Part shown: positions 52,634-62,347 of the stretch, in pieces
Layout: every line of letters begins with the position of its first letter
Position numbering within the stretch: position 1 is the first letter of the stretch
Source: Chitinophagaceae bacterium
GTDB lineage: Bacteria > Bacteroidota > Bacteroidia > Chitinophagales > Chitinophagaceae
Direction: 5' to 3'
Length of the DNA stretch: 64,000 nt
NCBI GenBank assembly: GCA_016786845.1
Contig: JAEUVB010000016.1
Coordinates: forward strand, 186,001 to 250,000
Notes under the pieces: model-generated
The model's input: the letters and a program-made list of their open reading frames with translations, nothing else
The model's database searches: none
What the model was told of the DNA's origin: nothing
Program-made: the position numbers and the translations under genes

Positions 52634-54112
52634 ATGCCTATTACTCAAAAACAATACGGTTACACCGTTCAATACGAAAAAGAATATGTAGCGCAGTACT
52701 ATCATATTCCGCAAGAACTGCATGATCAATTTCCGGCGTTAGAAGCTGATGCATCGAATGCCGAAACGGAAGGTATAATTCCCAAACTTGTGGCATTGGT
52801 GAGCGAATATCCCCACATCCCGCAGTTGAAAAACTTTTTATCGACCGCTTATTTTGTGCGGGGACAAGAACAGAAAGCCTACGAAGTCAATCAACAAAAT
52901 GAAGCAGAACATCCTGATTATATTTTTGCCAAACTCAACCGGGCCTATAAAGCCCTGAATGAAGGCAAACCGGAATTTGTGCCTGGCATACTCCATCCGG
53001 ACCTCGACATAAAGGCCCTGTATCCCGATCGGGACACGTTTTATATTGGTGAGTTGTTGGCTTATCATCTGTGTGTGGTTACCTATCTCTGTAAAACAGG
53101 GGATCTAGAGTTGGCTGAAAAGCACAATAAATTACTTTGGGAAATAGGTCGGGGTTATCCTGAAACATGGCAGGCCTCGAAAATGCTGGAAGAATATAAA
53201 ATGGCGCTATGGATAAAGCTTAAGGAAGAGAGTCGACGTTACTTCGTAGATGGAGAAAGACCTTTACCGGAACAAGTGAATGAAGCACCGGTATATCATC
53301 ATCCTGAGTATGTTGCTCAATTGTTTTTATTGGATGAGTGCGTATACGATAAGTTTTTGAAAGAGATTTTAGCCCTGCCCCGCAAAACCCTCATCGCCGA
53401 TATGCGCAACATCCTGAAGGACACCCTTCATCGGCACGAATCTTACCTGACTGAGTATGGAAATATAGCGGCCATGCATGCGGCCCTGATTCTTATGGAA
53501 CTGAAGGATAGGGAAAGTTTTCCGATACTGCTTGATTATATTCAGTACGACGATGATTTTATCGCTTTCCATATGGGGCGGTATTTTACCGAAACTCTTT
53601 GGAGTATCCTGTATACCCTGGGAAGGGACTATATTCCACAAATGGGTGAATTTCTGAAAGAGCCCGGCATCAATGTTTACTCAAAATGCGCTGTGGCAGA
53701 TGCTTTGGCACAGATTGCAGTGCATGAGCCGAAGAAACGCCCGGCAGTATTAAATGTGTTTCGGGGCTACCTCGAAAAGATCCTGAGCAGCCGCGAAGAG
53801 GATAATCTGTGGTCTTCAGAATTGCATGGTCTGCTGATGGGCGCGCTGTACGAAGGCGGTTTTATAGAACTCATCCCGCTATGCAGGCAAATGCATCATG
53901 AGAATCTGGTTGATGTTTCCATTCACGGGCTCTGGGTGGAAACCTTAGAAGAATTTGAGCGACTGGGGCGCAAAGGACTAAAACATAAAATCAGGAATAT
54001 CTTTGAAATGTATGAACGTTTGCGGAGAATGAATGCCAAATCCGAGTTTAGGAATGATTTGCATGAGGAATATGAGTATTTGGGGGAGGATGAGGGCGAT
54101 GATGAGGAATAG
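52634..54112 (+). CDS. DUF1186-like HEAT-type repeat protein with TPR-like N-terminus
   Basis: Encodes 492 aa from the ATG at 52634. The frame is open upstream to 52466, but that stretch reads through non-coding sequence next to the phased array. Residues about 45-130 look TPR-like (KNFLSTAYFVRGQEQKAYEV). From about 245 onward the order AALILMELKDRESFPILLDY, GRYFTETLWSILYTLGRDYI and YSKCAVADALAQIAVHEPKK followed by RPAVLNVFRGYL matches DUF1186. The tail is very acidic (EDEGDDEE). It is cytosolic and probably a protein-interaction scaffold; the role is unknown. A TATCTTTA box (one mismatch from consensus) ends 3 nt before the ATG, another possible leaderless gene. Confidence 0.78.
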   Translation: MPITQKQYGYTVQYEKEYVAQYYHIPQELHDQFPALEADASNAETEGIIPKLVALVSEYPHIPQLKNFLSTAYFVRGQEQKAYEVNQQNEAEHPDYIFAKLNRAYKALNEGKPEFVPGILHPDLDIKALYPDRDTFYIGELLAYHLCVVTYLCKTGDLELAEKHNKLLWEIGRGYPETWQASKMLEEYKMALWIKLKEESRRYFVDGERPLPEQVNEAPVYHHPEYVAQLFLLDECVYDKFLKEILALPRKTLIADMRNILKDTLHRHESYLTEYGNIAAMHAALILMELKDRESFPILLDYIQYDDDFIAFHMGRYFTETLWSILYTLGRDYIPQMGEFLKEPGINVYSKCAVADALAQIAVHEPKKRPAVLNVFRGYLEKILSSREEDNLWSSELHGLLMGALYEGGFIELIPLCRQMHHENLVDVSIHGLWVETLEEFERLGRKGLKHKIRNIFEMYERLRRMNAKSEFRNDLHEEYEYLGEDEGDDEE

Positions 54113-54655
54113 GGTGATGAGGCTTTGATTGGTAGTATTGATGTTGCGAGTAATAGAAAGTGAAGCATTTTGGACGGAAGAGAAGTAGGGGAAACTAGGG
54201 GATAGTTAGTAAAAGAGCTACCTACTCATAATTCTTTCATTCCATAAACTAAATCTACTTATCTGAAAATAAATTAAACCTACTCAAAGGAATCGAAGAT
54301 GATTCAACATAAACTATTTTTTACCGAGAGACGAACTCACCATTGAAAAGAAAAAAGTACCTTAGACCTCTGAAACAACCAATGAAAATTGATAACATCG
54401 ACAGACAATATCGTTAAGAACCAACAAGTAAAATCTAAAAAGCGGGTAGCAGATTGGCCTTTAATAGGGCAAAATCATTTATACTATTTAGCATATTTAG
54501 CAAGCCCACTTTAGTTATTATGATTCCTAATAAATTGGATGAATCAGAAATATACAATTCCAAATTAGTGGACAATGAATAGGAAAATCCTCTAAATGAC
54601 TATTACACTAATTCAAAATTTATAAATAGTATTGAATAGAATCAAAATTTCATTC
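54113..54655. other. AT-rich intergenic region at the edge of the defence island
   Basis: No intact gene. A 20-codon ORF (about 54520-54582, MIPNKLDESEIYNSKLVDNE) has protein-like composition but is isolated, and may be a remnant of a decayed gene. Base composition changes here from the moderate GC of the DUF1186 gene to the AT-rich island on the right. Confidence 0.4.
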
Positions 54656-56464
54656 ATGCCACTTCATCCATACCAAAGCGATCTTGTAAAAAAAATCAAT
54701 GAATCTCTTCCTGTTGTTAAGGAGGTGCTTTTACAAATGCCAACTGGTACGGGTAAGACAATCGTTTTTTCTCAAGTAATAAAAGACTTCTACCAAAACA
54801 GGGATAATGCTAAAAAAAAGGTAATTATTCTAGTACATAGAATTGAGATCGCTAAACAAATTTCAAAAACCTTGAAAGAATTTGAGGAGTTTAAACAAAT
54901 TTCAAGCGGACTTATTGTAGCCAAATCAACCGCTATAGAATTAGCCAAATTTTCATCCATTCCACCTAATTCAAATTTAAGTCCCATTGTAGTCATTGCT
55001 ATGGTGCAAACGTTTGTTAAATATTTAAAGAAGAATAGTCCGAATCATATTGGTCTTATTGTTGTAGATGAAGCACATCATATAAAGGCGTCACAATATA
55101 AAAGCATATTAAACTCAATTCATAATAGTGATACAAAATTATTAGGAGTAACTGCCACTCCAATAAGATTAGACGGGCAAGGGTTTAACCCGCCTTTTAA
55201 TAAATTAATTTGTTCTGATTCGATTTCATGGTTTATTCAAGACGGAAAACTTTCTAAATATAAACATTACACGTCTTCGATTATTCGAATAAGTCCTAAT
55301 GAAACATACCTTAACAAAAACCGAACAGAATATTTAAATTCAAAACTGGAAAAAATATTCATTAAAGCAGAGGTAATCGCAGAAATTATTGCCAATTATG
55401 AAATGTATTCAAAAGGAAAAAAAACGATAATCTATGCCATCAATAAAATGCATGCAGAAACAATTACTGAAGGATTTAAAAAAGCTGGATATAATGACTG
55501 CACATTCGTTACTAGTGATACCCAGACTGAAAATAGGAATCAAATAATTCAACAATTTGAGAATGGGGAAATCAAGATACTTGTAAATGTGGACATTCTT
55601 ACAGAAGGCTTTGATTTAAAAAATATTGAATGTGTCATATTAGCAAGACCCACAATGTCATTGGTATTGTATTTGCAAATGATAGGTCGCGCTTTACGAG
55701 TAGACCCTAAAAATAGTGACAAAGTAGCTATCATACTAGATTTGGCCAACAATTCATATACACATGGGTTCTTATCAACCCCAAGAAATTGGGAACTCAA
55801 AAAAGACAAATCTCCCTTTGAAAAAATCGATAAAGAAAAGATATCGCAATGGACTCAAATAAGGAACAAAAAAATAGAAGAAATAAATGATCCATTACTA
55901 TTAATGGACTCATTCGAAAATCAATATTCCAGTGAAATAGATACAAATAATATTATTTATAAACTGGTACATTGGAAAAAAATCGATCAGGAAAAATTTG
56001 ATCTTGAAATAACTTTAGACAACTATGAAGTGGAATATAAAAAGGTGATGGAAAATAGAAAACATGGTGACAAATTCATAAAAATTCCTGCTTATAAAAT
56101 CCAAGGTTCTTCACTGATACAAATATCTGAGAATAATCCGTATGGTCATAGAGATTTAATTTTGAAAGGTGATGAAAGTGAAGATTTAAAGACAATATAT
56201 ACTTTATTAAATTTAAAAACTGAAAATGATAAAAAGTGGGAAGAAGCTACAATGCCTAGCATAAGATTTATGGCTTTTGCAAAAAGCCTAAATTTAAAAC
56301 CTGATAAATTGTACGATAAAATTAAAGATTATGACTTTTTTAAAGCCTATATAGAATCAAACAATCATACCCATAAATGTGTAATGGGACCAAAGGCTTT
56401 TACATTTTCTATAAGTAAAGATGTTGCGGAAAGAATTAAGAGTATTCTGAAAGTTACACAATAA
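54656..56464 (+). CDS. DEAD/DEAH-box superfamily-2 helicase
   Basis: Encodes 602 aa from the ATG at 54656 (MPLHPYQSDLVKKINESL); the TTG at 54632 is a less likely start. Motif I is MPTGTGKT (about residues 28-35), motif II VVDEAHH (about 137-143), motif III GVTATP, and the C-terminal helicase lobe has LVNVDILTEGFDLKN and MIGRALRVDP (about 340). The layout is that of COG1061/ResIII-type helicases. The 200-residue C-terminal extension has no recognised nuclease motif. Helicases like this are frequent in defence islands. It is on the strand opposite to the restriction operon and converges with the metallopeptidase gene with a 3-nt gap. Confidence 0.9.
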   Translation: MPLHPYQSDLVKKINESLPVVKEVLLQMPTGTGKTIVFSQVIKDFYQNRDNAKKKVIILVHRIEIAKQISKTLKEFEEFKQISSGLIVAKSTAIELAKFSSIPPNSNLSPIVVIAMVQTFVKYLKKNSPNHIGLIVVDEAHHIKASQYKSILNSIHNSDTKLLGVTATPIRLDGQGFNPPFNKLICSDSISWFIQDGKLSKYKHYTSSIIRISPNETYLNKNRTEYLNSKLEKIFIKAEVIAEIIANYEMYSKGKKTIIYAINKMHAETITEGFKKAGYNDCTFVTSDTQTENRNQIIQQFENGEIKILVNVDILTEGFDLKNIECVILARPTMSLVLYLQMIGRALRVDPKNSDKVAIILDLANNSYTHGFLSTPRNWELKKDKSPFEKIDKEKISQWTQIRNKKIEEINDPLLLMDSFENQYSSEIDTNNIIYKLVHWKKIDQEKFDLEITLDNYEVEYKKVMENRKHGDKFIKIPAYKIQGSSLIQISENNPYGHRDLILKGDESEDLKTIYTLLNLKTENDKKWEEATMPSIRFMAFAKSLNLKPDKLYDKIKDYDFFKAYIESNNHTHKCVMGPKAFTFSISKDVAERIKSILKVTQ

Positions 56465-56467
56465 AAA

Positions 56468-57424
56468 TTACTTGATCAGATCCTTGGTCCTTTTCAATTT
56501 TTCTAAAAATTCTTCATATTTTATAATCCCATAGCGTCTCGTGGCTTGTAGGGCAATTCTCACATGATCACGACTATACCCATTATGAATCCATTCCTGA
56601 AAAATAATATACGGGCCACCTAAGCATTTGTACATGTAATCATATGTTTTTTTCATTTCAGGATGTTGATCCTTGTGATCCTCAACAAATTGCCAAGTAT
56701 AATATTCTGCTAGCCCCTCAACAATATTATCATCGGAATTTCCCATGCTTTCCCATTCCAAACCCTCGCTGTCCTTTCCTATATGATGAAACGCATGGGC
56801 CATTTCATGAACTAATGTAGTAAGTAGGGCATATTCCAAATCAATGGGAAATAGTTTGGTGAAAAGAACCAAAGGAATAATGTATAATTCGATGTGGCTA
56901 TTATTTAAATTATATGTTCCCCATATATCTAGAGACCGATCTTTATTCGTGTATAGTTGCTCTAGAATTTCCTCAACTTTATATTTATCTAGATAATATT
57001 TAAGGTATTTATGAACTGACTTAAACTGATAATTAATCGCTTTACCATTTTCCGGATAATAATCAAGTGCCCTATCCATAGCTGACTTTAGATTTCGATT
57101 TGCAAGGAATTCATCAAAATCCAAATCCGGATAATTTTTGTCCAGTGTTTTTAAAAAGATTTCATTACGATCTAGTACTACTGTATACTTCAGATTTTTA
57201 TCTTTAGTATTTCCTTTGGGGCTACTTTTTAATTTACTTTCTCGTAATCGCAGACCTGTTTCATCCCTCAAATATTCCATTATCACAGAGGACCATTTTT
57301 GTCGTACTTTGCTCAAAATAGGCCCAAATTCCACAGAATAATGTTCTGCCATTCGTAATACACTTTTGTTTTGAATAACATAAATGGTATTTTCTAATAA
57401 TCTTAGTTGTGCTTGCTTTGCCAT
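56468..57424 (-). CDS. HExxH zinc metallopeptidase-like protein
   Basis: A 318-aa cytosolic protein with the zinc-binding motif LVHEMAHAFHH near residue 204 and a downstream helix VEGLAEYYTWQFVE about 30 residues later. Its Glu would be the third ligand, as in gluzincins. The N-terminal half (YTVVLDRNEIFLKTLDKNYP) and the C-terminal half show no known domain, and there is no signal peptide. I do not recognise the family. It is the last gene of the minus-strand restriction operon, 5 nt after the DUF1643-like gene, so it is likely co-expressed with hsdR. It could be an effector protease or a regulator-cleaving protease; both are inference. Confidence 0.75.
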   Translation of the reverse strand: MAKQAQLRLLENTIYVIQNKSVLRMAEHYSVEFGPILSKVRQKWSSVIMEYLRDETGLRLRESKLKSSPKGNTKDKNLKYTVVLDRNEIFLKTLDKNYPDLDFDEFLANRNLKSAMDRALDYYPENGKAINYQFKSVHKYLKYYLDKYKVEEILEQLYTNKDRSLDIWGTYNLNNSHIELYIIPLVLFTKLFPIDLEYALLTTLVHEMAHAFHHIGKDSEGLEWESMGNSDDNIVEGLAEYYTWQFVEDHKDQHPEMKKTYDYMYKCLGGPYIIFQEWIHNGYSRDHVRIALQATRRYGIIKYEEFLEKLKRTKDLIK

Positions 57425-57429
57425 TGTAA

Positions 57430-58050
57430 TTAGTTAAAATAGAATTGCATCATTTCTATCATTTGCTCGCTCCAGCTTTTAGGATGTAATGCAGACTTTC
57501 TTCGCATTGGGTGATAAAAGCCTACTCGGTTCTTTTTATTTGCCAAACCGCATATCATTTGATTTGACTGTATAGATTTATCTGCTAAATTATAAAGAAC
57601 ACGAAGCCTATTATCCTCATCTACCCCCCAAGCCTTTATTAATGGAATATCAAGAACAAATAGTTCCTTTAATTCGTTTTTTCTATCATTGTGAAAAATA
57701 GTATGCAAAGGATTACTAATTGCCTGCATTTTTAAGTAGGTCTTAAAATCTTTGGAATTTGAAATACAAACATCAGACAAATTTAATATCCGTGCATACT
57801 CAAAATTACAAGCAGACAGAACATCAATCAAGTGTTTGAGGGTCGGATCAAGAACAGCCGGGACCAAAGTATCAAATACTTTTTCATAACCGGAACTTTG
57901 AGTTGAACTTCCCGGATTCATCATGATCACCATTAAATCCGGTTGAGTCTTTTTTGAATCTTTATTAATAATATCAAGATGTTTTCTAAATTGTAATTCC
58001 CCACGTTGATAAAAGTATCCTAAGATTTTATATTGATCTGTAACTGTCAT
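57430..58050 (-). CDS. DUF1643-like protein
   Basis: A 206-aa protein with the DUF1643 pattern: LMVIMMNPGSSTQSSGYEKV, DPTLKHLIDVLSACNFEYAR followed by ILNLSDVC, a central ND (HNDRKNEL), PLIKAWGVDEDNRLR and the C-terminal VGFYHPMRRKSALHPKSW. The fold and function are not established to my knowledge; members are often found near restriction or phage genes. It starts 12 nt after hsdR and is followed 5 nt later by the metallopeptidase gene. Confidence 0.72.
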   Translation of the reverse strand: MTVTDQYKILGYFYQRGELQFRKHLDIINKDSKKTQPDLMVIMMNPGSSTQSSGYEKVFDTLVPAVLDPTLKHLIDVLSACNFEYARILNLSDVCISNSKDFKTYLKMQAISNPLHTIFHNDRKNELKELFVLDIPLIKAWGVDEDNRLRVLYNLADKSIQSNQMICGLANKKNRVGFYHPMRRKSALHPKSWSEQMIEMMQFYFN

Positions 58051-58062
58051 GAGTAATTCATT

Positions 58063-61047
58063 TTATATTCCCCTAACCCTCTGGTCATAAATATCATTGA
58101 ACCATAATCGTTTAAACATGAGGTTCACTTTATCCTCAGAAAGCTTATTATATAACTCCAGCTTTGTATTGATGAAATTCAATAATTCATTGTCTATTTC
58201 CTCATTGAACTTGTCCTGTATATTGTCTTTGCTATTTCGGTCATTGAAAAAGCTCATTAAATCAGTGTTTGAATAAATATTCTTTCGCATCTTTTCAAAC
58301 TCCACTTTATCCTCGTCTTTTAACTCCAGCCCGTAGGTGTCGTTTAATACTTTAATAATTTTAGTCAGCCATTCAATTTCCTCATCCTCCTTTTTTCCAT
58401 CCCCTCCGGGCGTCATACCCTGCATAGCCGTATTGTTGCTCTCTAGCGACAAATCCGTGGTAAACTGATGTTGTAGTTTATAACTTTCCAAATCAATTTC
58501 TTCTAATACTTCTATAGGCAGTGCATTCGGACTTGCCGGTAATTTTTTAAACAAGCCTGATAAGAATACATAGTACTTCTCAAGCTGAACATCCGTAAAT
58601 GTGATGATTTGGGACAAGAAGCGGTAAAGCCGAACAAAATTCTTAATGTTTGCCTTGAAGGATACTTTTTGGTCCTCATCTAATTCATCTACATACCGCT
58701 TCACCACTTCATTCAATATGGGCTGTAGCTTTTCCTTATGATCCCCCTTTGTAAAAAATAGTCTGGCAAAAGCTTCAACATCGTTTTGATAGATAATATT
58801 AAATGCTTCTATTTTATGTTGCACGTCGTATAAACTGTTTGGATCGGTTTGATCATCCAGTTCCATAAAATTACTACCATAGTACATTTGAAAATCCTGT
58901 TGCACTTTTTCAACATCATTTACAAAATCCAAAACCATCGTTGAGTCTTTACCCGCTGCTGTTCTATTGAGTCTGCTTAGTGTTTGTACTGTACTTGCTC
59001 CTCCTAATTTTTTGTCAACAAACATGGTGTGGAGTAAAGGCTCGTCAAACCCAGTTTGATACATGTTAGCCACAATCAGAATTCTGAATTGAGGTAGTTT
59101 GAATGCATCCGGAATTTCAATTTTTCCTCCCAAGTTATTCATGTTTTCCTTGGTATAGTCTTGCCCGGTCTCTACATCCGTGACAGTCCCGCTGAAAGCA
59201 ACTAATGCCCCATAGGGCAGTTTCATTTCTCTCATAATATCGTCGAACTTACGCTTGAAACGAATTGCATGAAGCCTAGACCGGGTGACCAACATAGCTC
59301 TTGCCTTACCCTGTATCTCTTTTTGGGTTTGTGATACAAAATGTTCAATCATGATTCTGGCCTTCTTCTCGATAGCATGATCCTGTAAGTCTACATAGGA
59401 TGACAACAATCTAACGGCCTTCTTTTTATCATATTCTTTATCTTCAATTTCCGTCCGTTTGATCAGTTTATAATATCGCTTCCAGCTCATGTAGTTTTTC
59501 AGCACATCTTTAATGAAACCTTCCTTGATGGCCTGCTCCATGGTATAGGTGTCGAAAGCCTGCTTCTCTCCATTCTGAATCGTACCAAATAATTCTATGG
59601 TTTTTGACTTTGGTGTAGCGGTAAAAGCAAAGAATGATATATTAGTTTGATCACCTTTCTTCTTAATCTCATCTGCTATTAAATCATCAAGATCCTTTTC
59701 TTCACCGTCTGCTGTTTCGGCTTCTTCAAGCGATAAAGCCTTTCTCAAATGCCTAGCTGATTCCCCTGCTTGTGAACTGTGAGCCTCGTCAATAATTACT
59801 GCATAGGTTTTATCCTTATTCTGAGCAATCACATCGGAAATAACAGGAAATTTTTGAAGTGTTGTAACTATAACCCTTTTCCCTTTTTCAATTGCGTTTT
59901 TTAAATCCTGACCGGTTTTATTATTATCAATGTATTCAACTGTACCAGGCATTTGTTCAAACTGCCTGATATTGTCCTGAATTTGCTTATCCAATACCCG
60001 CCTGTCGGTAACTACGATAACGCTACTGTATAATGCCTTTTCATCATCAGGATGCTGGTAGAAGTCGGATAAGCGGTGAGCTAACCATGAAATTGTATTT
60101 GACTTTCCGGAACCTGCTGAGTGCTGAATTAAATACTTATTACCAACACCATCCTGTCTTACTGCTTCTAATAAATTTTGAACTGCTCTTCGTTGATGGA
60201 AACGGGGGAATATCAGCACTGGCTTTTCCTTCTCTCGGAGGGCCCTTGTTTGATTATCGTAGTACTTCTCTTTGTTGATTTGAAGATTTGCGTAATTCTG
60301 AATAAGATCAAGTAAAGAGTCTTTCCTTAATACATCCTTCCACAAGTAGGAGGTAGCATAATCATTATCATCCTGATTAACCAGTGCTTTATTGAATGGT
60401 AAAAAGAAAGTGCTTTTGCCTTTTAACTCCGTACACATGCTTACTTTCTCAGTACTTACAGCAAAGTGCACTAGGCATCTTCTAAATTCTAAGAGTGTTT
60501 CTTTAGGGTCTCTGTCCTCAATATATTGTTTAATTGCATTGTGGAGATATTGGCCAGTTAGGGCATTCTTTAATTCCATCGTAATTACCGGTAACCCATT
60601 CACAAAAAGTACAATGTCAATTGAATTTTCATTCCTCTTTGAATATTTAAGTTGTCGAATTAATGTAAGTCTGTTTTTCTGAAACACTCTCATGTGTTCA
60701 GGCGTCTTACTATGATTGGGCTTAAAGTAAACTAAGTCAAATTTTTGACCACGATCTTTTACACCCTCTCTTAATACATCAAGCGTCTTTCTTTTTTTTA
60801 TTTCATTGGCCACATGTTCAATTATTTTTTGTTGAGTCTCACTTGCATATTGTTTATACAATTCTACAATCTTTTCACTTTGAGTATCTTCAATAAAGCC
60901 TATTAAATCTTCCGGAATAAGGCATAGGTCTTTATCATAACGAGAATTGTCTTTCTCTGTATACTCAGGAAATTCGGGTTGAGCTATTTTTGTAAGGTAT
61001 TTTACAATATGCTCTTCAAAATGTAATTCTTTCGTTCCTTCTGCCAT
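58063..61047 (-). CDS. hsdR: Type I restriction enzyme R subunit
   Basis: A 994-aa ATP-dependent translocase and endonuclease of a type I restriction-modification system. The N-terminal PD-(D/E)xK nuclease region is visible (FDLVYFKPN near residue 102; VNGLPVITMELKNA near 155). The motor has Walker A HSAGSGKSNTISW (about 310), motif II VIIDEAHSSQAGE (about 418), motif III FAFTATPKSKT, and the second RecA lobe ILIVANMYQTGFDEP with LSRLNRTAAGKDS. The C-terminal helical part would bind the M2S core. The length is normal, so it is probably functional. hsdS is 2.7 kb upstream, with rmuC and a DUF3825 gene in between; hsdM must lie beyond the window. Confidence 0.96.
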   Translation of the reverse strand: MAEGTKELHFEEHIVKYLTKIAQPEFPEYTEKDNSRYDKDLCLIPEDLIGFIEDTQSEKIVELYKQYASETQQKIIEHVANEIKKRKTLDVLREGVKDRGQKFDLVYFKPNHSKTPEHMRVFQKNRLTLIRQLKYSKRNENSIDIVLFVNGLPVITMELKNALTGQYLHNAIKQYIEDRDPKETLLEFRRCLVHFAVSTEKVSMCTELKGKSTFFLPFNKALVNQDDNDYATSYLWKDVLRKDSLLDLIQNYANLQINKEKYYDNQTRALREKEKPVLIFPRFHQRRAVQNLLEAVRQDGVGNKYLIQHSAGSGKSNTISWLAHRLSDFYQHPDDEKALYSSVIVVTDRRVLDKQIQDNIRQFEQMPGTVEYIDNNKTGQDLKNAIEKGKRVIVTTLQKFPVISDVIAQNKDKTYAVIIDEAHSSQAGESARHLRKALSLEEAETADGEEKDLDDLIADEIKKKGDQTNISFFAFTATPKSKTIELFGTIQNGEKQAFDTYTMEQAIKEGFIKDVLKNYMSWKRYYKLIKRTEIEDKEYDKKKAVRLLSSYVDLQDHAIEKKARIMIEHFVSQTQKEIQGKARAMLVTRSRLHAIRFKRKFDDIMREMKLPYGALVAFSGTVTDVETGQDYTKENMNNLGGKIEIPDAFKLPQFRILIVANMYQTGFDEPLLHTMFVDKKLGGASTVQTLSRLNRTAAGKDSTMVLDFVNDVEKVQQDFQMYYGSNFMELDDQTDPNSLYDVQHKIEAFNIIYQNDVEAFARLFFTKGDHKEKLQPILNEVVKRYVDELDEDQKVSFKANIKNFVRLYRFLSQIITFTDVQLEKYYVFLSGLFKKLPASPNALPIEVLEEIDLESYKLQHQFTTDLSLESNNTAMQGMTPGGDGKKEDEEIEWLTKIIKVLNDTYGLELKDEDKVEFEKMRKNIYSNTDLMSFFNDRNSKDNIQDKFNEEIDNELLNFINTKLELYNKLSEDKVNLMFKRLWFNDIYDQRVRGI

Positions 61048-61073
61048 AATTTGTATTGCCTATTTATAAATGT

Positions 61074-62300
61074 CTAAATCTGTTCCGGATTCAACCAAAA
61101 ATTATCAGGCTTTGCGATGAGTCTTGCATTCTGATATGCATCATCCAAATCAAGAATTGTTTCAGGTTTATAATAACCACTTTCATGGTCAAGCACCAAT
61201 GCAAAGTCTGGTAACTTATTGAATGTTGCGCCTAAATATATTGGCATTAAATACTGAATTTTATCCTCCTGTGGTCGATATTGAGGAACAACTAATTTGT
61301 AATTTCTTTTTGACAATTCATATGAACACTTTATTGCTGTATCGAGTATTACCGAAAGTTCTATAGTAGCTCTTGTTTGATAAATATCCGGGAACCTGCT
61401 TTTTCTATCTTCAATAATATGTTTCAATTTTTCATCATCAGGATCATAAAACTCTGGTTCAGGTTTAAATATTATCTCATTAATATTATCATAGAATTGA
61501 GCCGGTTCCGGTAATTGCCTTTCCGAAATAGGTCGCCCATTAATTGTGAACCCTATATCGGCAAGAGTTGTCCTTTTTTTCAATATAAAGGGGTTTGCAT
61601 AGTATGATTTACCATTATCATCTTTAACTTCAACAATGATATAGATCGGTTTAAAATAAATATTGAGTAATCCGAGGTTGAATAATGCAAATTTCTTATT
61701 GTCATCACGAAGCAATTTAACACCGTTTTTCTCTTTAGTTAATCGTGTAAAAATATGTTCAATGTACGACTTCAAAATTGGGTGAGGTATTGCTGAAGTT
61801 TGAGTGCCATATGTCCATTTCTCTGGAATGGCAGTTTCTGCGAGATCTTCAATAAAATTATAACCATCATCCCAAGAACTTTCAGGTTTGTCAAAATAGA
61901 TAAGCCCCATTTTAAATAATAAATTGTCTTTGATCATTTCTTGAAGTGCTACTTGGTCAGCAAAATCAATACCTTCAAATGGCCTATTTAAAGATTTTCT
62001 CGAAAAGACCCCGAAAATTTCTTTGCCGTCTTTCGTTTTAAAGCCTGTATCATAATAAGCATAACTGGCTTGTGATTTATCTATAAGAATGTGCGATCTA
62101 TCCTCTGAATAACCATACTTGTTGAGAAATTTAATGTTGTTATTAACAGTTACTTGATTATAAAAGTGTTTATTAAATTTGTCATGTTCTGCAATCATAT
62201 TTGTCCCATCAAGCAATGCATTAAGTTCATTAATAAATGTCCCTCCATTCTTAATGAATCCAAAATTGTAAATTCCGAATTTTGTGTTTACTTGTGCCAT
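61074..62300 (-). CDS. DUF3825 domain protein
   Basis: A 408-aa protein. The C-terminal two thirds match the DUF3825 pattern: KKFALFNLGLLNIYFKPIYI, then FYDNINEIIFKP, ELSKRNYKLVVPQYRPQEDK, IQYLMPIYL, PDFALVLDH, and the end LDDAYQNARLIAKPDNFWLN. The N-terminal 120 residues (KFGIYNFGFIKNGGTFINEL) are a separate unrecognised region. There is no signal peptide or membrane segment. The function of DUF3825 is unknown to me. It lies between rmuC (47-nt gap) and hsdR (26-nt gap) on one strand, so co-expression with the restriction system is likely. Confidence 0.75.
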   Translation of the reverse strand: MAQVNTKFGIYNFGFIKNGGTFINELNALLDGTNMIAEHDKFNKHFYNQVTVNNNIKFLNKYGYSEDRSHILIDKSQASYAYYDTGFKTKDGKEIFGVFSRKSLNRPFEGIDFADQVALQEMIKDNLLFKMGLIYFDKPESSWDDGYNFIEDLAETAIPEKWTYGTQTSAIPHPILKSYIEHIFTRLTKEKNGVKLLRDDNKKFALFNLGLLNIYFKPIYIIVEVKDDNGKSYYANPFILKKRTTLADIGFTINGRPISERQLPEPAQFYDNINEIIFKPEPEFYDPDDEKLKHIIEDRKSRFPDIYQTRATIELSVILDTAIKCSYELSKRNYKLVVPQYRPQEDKIQYLMPIYLGATFNKLPDFALVLDHESGYYKPETILDLDDAYQNARLIAKPDNFWLNPEQI

Positions 62301-62347
62301 ATTTTTTGTTTTAAATTATCAATTTAATTTCGTTCCTTATGCAATAA

